Shown here: piece after piece, positions 40,726 to 46,441 of the stretch
How the letters are laid out: each line of letters opens with the position of its first letter
Numbering within the stretch: position 1 is the stretch's first letter
Source of the DNA: Candidatus Rokuibacteriota bacterium
Lineage (GTDB): Bacteria; Methylomirabilota; Methylomirabilia; Rokubacteriales; CSP1-6
Assembly: GCA_003220615.1 (NCBI GenBank)
Contig: QHTB01000172.1
Coordinates: 1 to 46,441, forward strand
Reading direction: 5' to 3'
Length of the DNA: 46,441 nucleotides
Translations under genes and position numbers: made by a program
Notes under the pieces: model-generated
Seen by the model: the letters and a program-made list of their open reading frames with translations, nothing else
What the model was told of the DNA's origin: nothing
The model's database searches: none

Positions 40726-41612
40726 TGACCGTCGCCATCCGCCAGATCCATCCCGTGTTCACCGGCGAGGTGTCCGGCATCGACATCACCTCGCCGTTGA
40801 CGCGCGACGAGGTGGCGGCGATCGAGGCCGGGATGGATCGCTACGCCGTGTGCGTGTTCCGCGACCAGAAGATCACCGACGAGCAGCAGATGGCGTTCAG
40901 CCTCAACTTCGGCGCCCTGGAGAACGCTCGCGGCGGCAACATCACGAAGCCGGAGGACCGCCGCCTGGCCGTCGGCATGAACGACGTCTCCAATCTCGCC
41001 CGCGACGGCCGGCCACTCGACCGCGACTCCCGCCAGCACCTGTTCAACCTCGGCAACCTGCTGTGGCACTCGGACAGCTCGTTCCGGCCGATCCCCGCCA
41101 AGTACTCGCTGCTCTCGGCGCGCGTGGTGAATCCGGTGGGCGGCAATACCGAGTTCGCCGACATGCGAGCGGCCTACGACGCGCTCGACGCGGACACGAA
41201 GGCGCAGATCGAGGACCTGATCTGCGAGCACTCGCTGATGTATTCCCGCGGCTCGCTGGGCATGGTGGACTTCACGGACGAGGAGCGGGCGATGTTTCGG
41301 CCCGTGCGCCAGCGGCTGGTCCGCACGCATCCCGTGACCGGCCGCAAGTCACTGTACCTCTCGTCTCATGCCGGCGGCATCGTCGGCATGCCGATGCCGG
41401 AGGCGCGCATCCTGCTCCGCGACCTCAACGAGCACGCCACTCAGCCGAGGTTCGTCTACGCCCACGCGTGGCGGCCGTGGGACCTCGTCATCTGGGACAA
41501 CCGCCAGGTGATGCACCGCGGCCGTCGCTACGATCAGCGCCAGCCGCGCGACATGCGGCGCACCACGATCGCGGGCGACGCTCCCACCACGGCCCAGGTC
41601 ACGGCGTCGTAG
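40725..41612 (+). CDS. TauD/TfdA family 2-oxoglutarate-dependent dioxygenase
   Basis: This 295-residue non-haem iron dioxygenase is of the TauD/TfdA type. It couples 2-oxoglutarate decarboxylation to hydroxylation, often cleaving side chains such as aryloxyacetates or taurine. The HxD pair is H115-x-D117 (LLWHSDSSF), the distal His is in NRQVMHRGRRY, and the 2-oxoglutarate-binding Arg lies in DMRRTT near the C-terminus. Other family features are VSGIDITSPLTRDEVAAIEA and PVGGNTEFADMRAAYDAL. It follows the atypical SDR with a one-base overlap, so the two are cotranscribed. The strong HSDSSF form is like TfdA/alkylsulfatase-type members; no substrate can be assigned. Confidence 0.92.
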   Translation: MTVAIRQIHPVFTGEVSGIDITSPLTRDEVAAIEAGMDRYAVCVFRDQKITDEQQMAFSLNFGALENARGGNITKPEDRRLAVGMNDVSNLARDGRPLDRDSRQHLFNLGNLLWHSDSSFRPIPAKYSLLSARVVNPVGGNTEFADMRAAYDALDADTKAQIEDLICEHSLMYSRGSLGMVDFTDEERAMFRPVRQRLVRTHPVTGRKSLYLSSHAGGIVGMPMPEARILLRDLNEHATQPRFVYAHAWRPWDLVIWDNRQVMHRGRRYDQRQPRDMRRTTIAGDAPTTAQVTAS

Positions 41613-41666
41613 TCGGCGCGCTCACCACCGCGCGACGACCCGGCGCGGCTCCCACCGCTCGCTCCG

Positions 41667-42548
41667 TCAGGTCTGCAGATCGCCCACCGCGGAGGCCAGC
41701 GCCTCGAGCTCGGCGCGCCAGGACGCGGGCGCGGCCACCGGGCGCACGACGAACTTGGAGAAGCCGACGGCGATGAAGCGCTCGATGGCCGCCCGCAGCG
41801 CGGGCAAGCCGACCGGCGTGAGCTCGAGCGAGCGAGGCCGCCGCGCGGCCATCGTGCGTGCGGTGGCCGGGTCGATGGGCCTGGTCGCGTAGCCGATGCT
41901 CACACCGAAGTGCTCGGGGCTGATCGTGCGCCCGGCCTTGGCTGCCGCATCCTCGATGACGACGCGGCCGTGGGCCGCTTCCTCGGGCGTGCACAGCGAC
42001 GGCAGCCAGCCGTCGGAGAGCCGGCCACAGCGCTCGAGCGCGGCGGGTACCGTTCCGCCGAGCCACACCTCGAGCGGTTGCTGCACCGGCACCGGCGAGA
42101 GCTTGACGTCGCGGAAGCTGCCGACGGCGCCGTCGTGGCTCACCGTCTCGCCCGCCCACAGACGGCGCAGCAGTGGCAGCGCCTCGTCGATGAACGCGCC
42201 GCGCTGCTTGGGTGGGACGCCGATCGCGTCGCGCTCCGGCTCGTACGTGAGTCCGGGCACCAGCGTCACCAGCAGTCGCCCTCGGCTGAGCACGTCGAGG
42301 CTCGCGAGCTGCTTCGCCAGCCGCACGACGTTGCGTCCGGGTAACAGCATGGTGGTCCCGAGCTTGAGCCGCGGATTGCTCGCGGCGGCCCACGAGAGCC
42401 CCACCACGGGATCCGGCACAGGGCCCGTCAGGACCTCCGAGAGCCAGAGCGAATCGAACCCGAGCTGATCGAGGCCGGCAACGAGCTCGGCCAGCGCCTC
42501 CGGCGATGAGGACGCGCCGCCGGCTCCCACTCCGATGCGGATCTTCAT
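41667..42548 (-). CDS. LLM class F420-dependent-type oxidoreductase
   Basis: This 293-residue luciferase-like protein is the shortest of the three intact LLM enzymes here. Landmarks are MKIRIGVGAGGASSSPEALA, DQLGFDSLWLSEVLTGPVPD (about 26-45), NPRLKLGTTMLLPGRNVVRL and DVLSRGRLLVTLVPGLTYEP. QQPLEVWLGGTVPAALERCG and a C-terminal ERFIAVGFSKFVVRPVA complete it. The TTMLLPGRN and GLTYEPERDA features fit the F420-dependent, TIGR03619-like group. It overlaps by four bases the N-formylglutamate-amidohydrolase gene that precedes it on the same strand. Cofactor and substrate are not determined by sequence. Confidence 0.9.
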   Translation of the reverse strand: MKIRIGVGAGGASSSPEALAELVAGLDQLGFDSLWLSEVLTGPVPDPVVGLSWAAASNPRLKLGTTMLLPGRNVVRLAKQLASLDVLSRGRLLVTLVPGLTYEPERDAIGVPPKQRGAFIDEALPLLRRLWAGETVSHDGAVGSFRDVKLSPVPVQQPLEVWLGGTVPAALERCGRLSDGWLPSLCTPEEAAHGRVVIEDAAAKAGRTISPEHFGVSIGYATRPIDPATARTMAARRPRSLELTPVGLPALRAAIERFIAVGFSKFVVRPVAAPASWRAELEALASAVGDLQT

Positions 42549-43417
42549 GTGCCATCCTCGTGCACGGTCGCGAGGACGGGCGGCAAGGCCGCCAGCGCCT
42601 CGCGAAGACACGCGCGAATCCGGGCGATGTTGGCGTCCGCCTTCTCGGGAATTTCCCCCCGTCGCACCTGGGCGATGAACTCGTCGACCGTGGTCGTCAT
42701 CAACAGCGACGCGTTGATCTCGAGCTGGATCGCGTGGACGCGGCAGGTCCGGGGCTGACCGCACGTGGCCACGATGTTGCCGCCGGTGTAGCCGCTGACG
42801 TCCTTGTGGACCTCGAAGCCGTGGCCCGTGAAGACGCGGGCGACGGTCGCCGCGAGCTCCGGGGCGCACGTCGCATCGCGGCGCGTGCCGATGATCACCT
42901 GGTGGTCCTTCATCCGGCGCGGGCTCCCGGTGTGGCCATCGAGGAGCAGCGCGTAGCCGTAGGCCTGGCGCAGCTCGGCGAGCAGGCGCTCCAGGGCCGC
43001 GTAGTAGGGATCGTAGAGCGTCTGCAGCCGCTCCTCGAGATCGGCGAGGACCAGCGGGCGGGCGAAGATCGGCGCCTCGCGCGTGGTGTGCGTGCGCACG
43101 ACGCCGCGTCGGGAGCGCACCTCGCCGTCGTGGTGCTCGAAGTCGTCGCGGCGGCGATTGACGTCGACGAATATGCGCGAGAACGGCGTGGTCAGGACCG
43201 TGGCCCCGTGCTCGTGGAGGTCGGCGTACAGGTCGCCCACGAAGGTATCGGCGAACCCGTAGGCGAAGGTCTCGAACCAGGGCTCGCGATAGTCGTCGCG
43301 GGTGATGTGCGGCAGGGGCCGCGTGCCGTAGTGGGGCACGGACACCAGAATCGGCGTGCGCGTCCCCGGGGCCGGGTGCCTGACGATCGGAAACGACTCG
43401 CGATGCTCCTCGCGCAC
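42545..43417 (-). CDS. N-formylglutamate amidohydrolase family protein
   Basis: This 290-residue zinc hydrolase is of the HutG/FGase family, which in histidine degradation splits N-formylglutamate into glutamate and formate. Conserved stretches are TPILVSVPHYGTRPLP with the metal-binding His, DVNRRRDDF (the invariant D-N-R), LLDGHTGSPRRM with its D and H, and HKDVSGYTGGNIVATCGQPR followed by AIQLEINASLL. The start is a GTG at 43417. The end overlaps the LLM gene. No other histidine-degradation gene is present, so its substrate may be a different N-acyl amino acid. Substitution of the usual hut neighbours by an LLM gene suggests another pathway. Confidence 0.9.
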   Translation of the reverse strand: MREEHRESFPIVRHPAPGTRTPILVSVPHYGTRPLPHITRDDYREPWFETFAYGFADTFVGDLYADLHEHGATVLTTPFSRIFVDVNRRRDDFEHHDGEVRSRRGVVRTHTTREAPIFARPLVLADLEERLQTLYDPYYAALERLLAELRQAYGYALLLDGHTGSPRRMKDHQVIIGTRRDATCAPELAATVARVFTGHGFEVHKDVSGYTGGNIVATCGQPRTCRVHAIQLEINASLLMTTTVDEFIAQVRRGEIPEKADANIARIRACLREALAALPPVLATVHEDGT

Positions 43418-43448
43418 ACGGCCATTCTATTAGGTTATCGTTGCCACC

Positions 43449-44336
43449 GTGGTCGTTCATCTGATCGACGGCACCTACGAGCTGTTCCGCTACTTCCTCT
43501 CGCCGGCGGCGGCCTTCGACCGGAACGCTCCCGAGGCTCTCCGCGCGGTGCGCGGTGTCGTCGGGTCGATCCTCGGCATGCTCGAGGGCGGCGCCACCCA
43601 TCTGGGCGTGGCCACCGATCACGTCATCGAATCGTTTCGCAACGCGCTGTGGCCCGGCTACAAGACGGGCGAAGGCATCGATCCCGTGCTCTACGCCCAG
43701 TTCGAGCCGCTGGAGGACGCGTTGGGCGCGCTCGGCATGGTGGTCTGGCCCATGGTCGAGTTCGAGGCCGACGACGCGCTCGCCTCCGCGGCCGCTCTGG
43801 CCGCCGCCGACCCGCGCGTCGAGCAGGTCGTCATCTGCACGCCGGACAAGGACCTGGCGCAGTGCGTGCGCGGTGACCGTGTCGTCCAGCTCGATCGCCG
43901 CGCGCGCGAGCTGAGGAACGAGCTGGGAGTCCAGCAGAAGTTCGGCGTCGGGCCCGCGTCGATTCCCGACTGGCTGGCGCTCGTCGGCGATAACGCCGAC
44001 GGGTACCCCGGCCTGCCGGGCTGGGGCGCCCGGACCGCCGCCGCGGTGCTGGCCCGCTACCAGCACCTCGAGCAGATTCCGAAGCTCGCCCTCGAGTGGG
44101 ACGTGCCCGTGCGCGGAGCGACACGCCTGGCCACGACGCTCGCCGGGCAACGTGAGCTCGCCCTGCGGTTTCGGCAACTCGCCATGCTGCGTACCGACGC
44201 GCCGGTCGGTGTGGCCGTCGACGGGCTGCGCTGGGCCGGGCCTCGCGCCGACTTCGCGGCGTGGTCAGAGCGACTCGGCACGCCGCAGCTTCACGAGCGC
44301 GCGACGGCGCTCGCGGCCGCGCGCGCCGCTACCTGA
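43449..44336 (+). CDS. Stand-alone 5'-3' exonuclease (PolA N-terminal domain/flap endonuclease-like)
   Basis: This 295-residue protein is the 5'-3' exonuclease domain seen at the N-terminus of DNA polymerase I, here without a polymerase. The metal-binding acidic residues are in place: D7 (HLIDGTYELFR), E104, E106, D108 and D109 (VEFEADDALAS), D133 and D135 (CTPDKDLAQCV), and D181 and D184 (GDNADGYPGLPGWGARTA). That last stretch is the helix-hairpin-helix, where most enzymes have DNIPG, so the N-to-G change is mild. Such enzymes remove flaps or RNA primers and repair nicks; a second copy beside a full PolA is common. The start is a GTG at 43449. It converges with the PhyH-like gene and overlaps it by eight bases. 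Confidence 0.92.
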   Translation: MVVHLIDGTYELFRYFLSPAAAFDRNAPEALRAVRGVVGSILGMLEGGATHLGVATDHVIESFRNALWPGYKTGEGIDPVLYAQFEPLEDALGALGMVVWPMVEFEADDALASAAALAAADPRVEQVVICTPDKDLAQCVRGDRVVQLDRRARELRNELGVQQKFGVGPASIPDWLALVGDNADGYPGLPGWGARTAAAVLARYQHLEQIPKLALEWDVPVRGATRLATTLAGQRELALRFRQLAMLRTDAPVGVAVDGLRWAGPRADFAAWSERLGTPQLHERATALAAARAAT

Positions 44337-45150
44337 GCGCGGCCTCCGGCGTCCCGTCTTTCCACGGCAGCGCGACCTCGTAGGGATGGAGCAGGCAATC
44401 GTCGGGAAGACACTCGATCGGCGAGAAATCGCGGTGGGCGATGTACTCGGGCCGCTTGAAGCGCCGGATGTGGTTCGAGACCGCGCAGAGACTCAGGTAC
44501 ACGCTGACGCGGTTCCACGGCGACAGGTTCGACGTGGAGGCGTGGACCAGGCACGAGTGGAACATGATCATCGAGCCGACCGGCCCCTTGGGCGCCACCA
44601 GCCCGCCGCGGGCGACGAGCCTGGTGATCGTCTCGTGGTCGATCGTCCACAGCGGGTAGCTGGTCGTCGTGGTGTCGTGCCCGGCGTCGAGCACGCCGAG
44701 CTTGTGACTGCCGGGGATGAACATCAGCGGGCCGTTGAACTCGTTCACCTCGTCCAGGAAGATCGCCACGTTCATCGCCCGCGCCTCGGGCATCTGGTCG
44801 TCGTTGAACCACGTGCCGAAGTCCTGGTGCCACTGCCACACGTCGCCGTCGAAGGCCATCTTGCCGTTGATCTTGAACTGGTGCATGTAGACCGGCTCGC
44901 CGAAGACCTGGACGACCGGCTCGATCATCCGCGGATGGCGCGCGAGCCGCGCGAACGGCGCGCTGTACATGTGCGCGGCGAAGTTCGTCCGCACGGCGTC
45001 GCTGCCCTTCTCGCGGACGTTCTCGGGGCGGTGCTGGGCATAGATCCGTGGCACCTCGTCGGTCAGGACCTTGATCTCCGCGGGCGAGAACTGGCGGGGA
45101 AAGAACAGATACCCGTCCCGGTCGAACTGCTCGAGCTGGGCCGACGTCAT
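44329..45150 (-). CDS. Phytanoyl-CoA dioxygenase family protein
   Basis: This 273-residue 2-oxoglutarate/iron(II) dioxygenase is of the PhyH/EctD-like group. The iron ligands are H108 and D110 (WQWHQDFGTWFNDDQMPEA) and H203 in CLVHASTSNLSPWNR, whose Arg binds 2-oxoglutarate. The stretch AMNVAIFLDEVNEFNGPLMF and PGSHK after it are family hallmarks seen in ectoine hydroxylase and halogenase relatives. The ATG at 45150 has a good GGAGGGT ribosome site (about 45160-45166) nine bases upstream. It hydroxylates an unknown small substrate. It overlaps by eight bases the end of the convergent exonuclease gene. Confidence 0.92.
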   Translation of the reverse strand: MTSAQLEQFDRDGYLFFPRQFSPAEIKVLTDEVPRIYAQHRPENVREKGSDAVRTNFAAHMYSAPFARLARHPRMIEPVVQVFGEPVYMHQFKINGKMAFDGDVWQWHQDFGTWFNDDQMPEARAMNVAIFLDEVNEFNGPLMFIPGSHKLGVLDAGHDTTTTSYPLWTIDHETITRLVARGGLVAPKGPVGSMIMFHSCLVHASTSNLSPWNRVSVYLSLCAVSNHIRRFKRPEYIAHRDFSPIECLPDDCLLHPYEVALPWKDGTPEAALR

Positions 45151-45306
45151 CGCATCACCCTCCGCTCCTGCGAGTATACGGCCAGCCTCACGCCGCTCGT
45201 CTTCAGCCGCCGGCATCAGCGCCAAGCGGCCGATGCGCCCGTCTCCCTTTTTCGACGCTTGTGAGTCTCAGAAGCGCCGTGGAACAATGGTCGCCGGGAC
45301 GAATCG

Positions 45307-45663
45307 ATGGGACAGTTCCGGGTCGATTTGATACTTCACCCCCGTAACGGCCGAGCAGCGCGAACCATGGAAGCGCTGGTCGATACAGGTGCCGCCTACA
45401 CCATCGTGCCTCAGCCGGTGCTCGAGTCTCTGGGATGTGAGCCGCTCCGCAGTCAGCGGGTCGTGCTCGCCGACGGCCGGATCGAGGAATGGTCGGTGAC
45501 ACAGATGGACGTGGAATGCGAGGGCCGCCGCACCACGACGCCGATCCTCATGGGCCCGGCCACCGCGCAGGCCCTGCTCGGTGCGACGACGCTTGAAGAA
45601 CTCGGGCTCGGGATCGATCCGCTCAACCGCCGCCTCGTTCCGGTCGACCTTCACCTGGCCTGA
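45307..45663 (+). CDS. Retropepsin-like aspartic protease domain protein
   Basis: This 118-residue protein is a single-domain member of the clan AA aspartic proteases. The active-site loop ALVDTGAAYTIVPQPVLESL (D26-T27-G28-A29) is followed by the flap-like strands VVLADGRIEEWSVTQMDVEC. The second signature, ALLGATTLEELGLGIDPLN, corresponds to the hydrophobic ILG region of retropepsins. As in retroviral enzymes, activity would need dimerisation. Some family members are prokaryotic retropepsin-like proteins with unknown cleavage targets. No signal peptide is seen, so it is likely cytoplasmic. I see no good ribosome site before the ATG at 45307; the gene stands alone between two convergent or divergent neighbours. 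Confidence 0.85.
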   Translation: MGQFRVDLILHPRNGRAARTMEALVDTGAAYTIVPQPVLESLGCEPLRSQRVVLADGRIEEWSVTQMDVECEGRRTTTPILMGPATAQALLGATTLEELGLGIDPLNRRLVPVDLHLA

Positions 45664-45670
45664 GCGCCAC

Positions 45671-46441
45671 CTAGCGCATCGCCGCCGCCTCGATGCGCCG
45701 TCCCCCGCGCATGAGCGAGGCGATCAGGGCCACCGTCATGACGGCGAGGCAGACGGCGTAGGTCGTGCTCATGGCGGCCACGAACGGCCCGGGGGCGTCG
45801 GCGCTCGGCGTCGCGTCCGGGATGCCGGAGTAGTGGCGAAACATCACGGTGAGCAGCGCGCCCCCCAGCGAGATCCCGAGCAGCGATCCGACGCCGAAGA
45901 TCATCTGGACCAGGCCGGTGGCGAATCCTCGATACTCGCGGGGCACCGAGCCGATGATCGCCGTCTGGTTGGGCGTGTTGAAGAAGCCCTGGCCGATTCC
46001 GGTACAGGCCAGCAGCAGCGCGGGCAGGCTCCAGTGCGAATCGACCTTCAGCACGACGCCGATCGCGAAGCCCACCATGATCACCGACAGCCCGATCGAC
46101 GCGGGGATCATCGGCCCGATCCGGTCGGTGAGCAGTCCGGCGAGCGCGGCCAGGCTGATCGTCAACACCGGCGCGGAGAGGAACAGGAGCCCGATGAACG
46201 ACGGCGAGTGGTGCAGCACGTCCTGGAGGTAGAAGGGCAGCAGGAACGTGAGCACGCTGCTGGTGATGGCGAAGACCAGCAGGCTCAGCACGCTGAAGGC
46301 GAACATCCGGATCCTGAACAGCGCGAGGTTCACCACGGGATTGACGGCCCGTCGCTCGTGGACGAGGAAGCCGGCGAGCGTGAGGGCGAAGACGACGATC
46401 ATCACGCCCGTCTGGCCCACGCCGATCGCCTCCGCGCTGCG
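45671..46441 (-). CDS. MFS transporter (EmrB/QacA, DHA2-like), C-terminal part
   Basis: This is the C-terminal half of an MFS drug exporter of the 14-TM DHA2 type; the frame is open to the window edge, so the N-terminus is outside. The visible 256 residues hold about eight membrane segments. The stretch VNPVVNLALFRIRMFAFSVL (typical of the loop before TM9 in EmrB-like proteins), LLTDRIGPMIPASIGLSVIM, GIGQGFFNTPNQTAIIGSVP (the DHA2-type motif) and GLVQMIFGVGSLLGISLGGA support the call. A GTG at 46420 is internal rather than a true start, because the frame continues. It would export a toxic hydrophobic compound. Its stop faces the retropepsin-like gene seven bases away. Confidence 0.9.
   Translation of the reverse strand, partial: RSAEAIGVGQTGVMIVVFALTLAGFLVHERRAVNPVVNLALFRIRMFAFSVLSLLVFAITSSVLTFLLPFYLQDVLHHSPSFIGLLFLSAPVLTISLAALAGLLTDRIGPMIPASIGLSVIMVGFAIGVVLKVDSHWSLPALLLACTGIGQGFFNTPNQTAIIGSVPREYRGFATGLVQMIFGVGSLLGISLGGALLTVMFRHYSGIPDATPSADAPGPFVAAMSTTYAVCLAVMTVALIASLMRGGRRIEAAAMR

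Noticed and set aside
41667..44177. One long minus-strand frame joining the LLM oxidoreductase with an extension across the amidohydrolase and exonuclease genes
   Set aside because: The extension is low-complexity shadow sequence; the LLM start at 42548 overlaps the amidohydrolase stop in the usual ATGA way.
1..46441. tRNA, rRNA, insertion sequence or prophage genes
   Set aside because: No cloverleaf, rRNA segment, transposase or phage structural gene was recognised, although small RNAs could be missed by eye.

Overview
The window is a GC-rich, gene-dense bacterial chromosome segment. About 42 protein genes fill it on both strands, and no gap exceeds 300 bases. Many genes start with GTG, and consecutive genes often overlap by 4 bases (ATGA/GTGA). 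The gene families are flavin-dependent LLM oxidoreductases, family 5 solute-binding proteins, CaiB/BaiF CoA-transferases, SDRs, an HpaB-like hydroxylase, an orphan molybdopterin subunit and 2-oxoglutarate dioxygenases. This mix is what I would expect from an uncultured soil or groundwater heterotroph of the Rokubacteria/Methylomirabilota type or a relative. That placement is inference, because the window has no rRNA or other taxonomic marker. I see no tRNA, rRNA, CRISPR array, complete insertion sequence or prophage.

Layout. 1-5.8 kb: end of a YihY/BrkB membrane protein, a PrsW-type intramembrane protease, a small exported protein, a strong hairpin, an M16 zinc peptidase and a channel protein with an aberrant selectivity filter. 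5.9-10.5 kb: an operon of Gfo/Idh/MocA dehydrogenase, LLM oxidoreductase, family 5 solute-binding protein and alpha/beta hydrolase. 10.6-16.7 kb: a LysR regulator divergent from a membrane protein, an RND pump and its periplasmic adaptor. 16.7-18.5 kb: two gene remnants flanking a DUF5996 gene pair. 18.6-22.7 kb: a tightly overlapping operon of molybdopterin-binding subunit, SMP-30-type lactonase and family 3 solute-binding protein, facing a second family 5 solute-binding protein. 24.4-27.9 kb: an operon of HpcH/HpaI aldolase, thioredoxin-like protein, aldo/keto reductase and LLM oxidoreductase, preceded by a tandem palindromic repeat. 28-33.7 kb: lipoprotein, SDR, CoA-transferase/enolase-superfamily pair and HpaB-like hydroxylase. 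33.7-35.1 kb: a nucleotidyltransferase overlapping a fusion protein whose C-terminal half looks like an iron-sulfur uracil-DNA-glycosylase. 35.2-46.4 kb: MFS transporter, amidase, 3-hydroxyanthranilate-dioxygenase-like enzyme, second CoA-transferase, SDR/TfdA pair, LLM/N-formylglutamate amidohydrolase pair, 5'-3' exonuclease, phytanoyl-CoA dioxygenase-like enzyme, retropepsin-like protein and the end of a second MFS exporter.

The operons look like small, modular peripheral catabolic units (uptake protein, flavin or NAD oxidoreductase, hydrolase or lyase) for scavenging organic acids, amides and aromatic compounds. No complete pathway can be read. Three remnants of the same enzyme families (CMD, solute-binding protein tail, LLM oxidoreductase) show that this repertoire turns over by duplication and decay. 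The least expected item is the nucleotidyltransferase plus UDG-like fusion at 33.7-35.1 kb, which could be a DNA-modifying or defence module. This remains a hypothesis.
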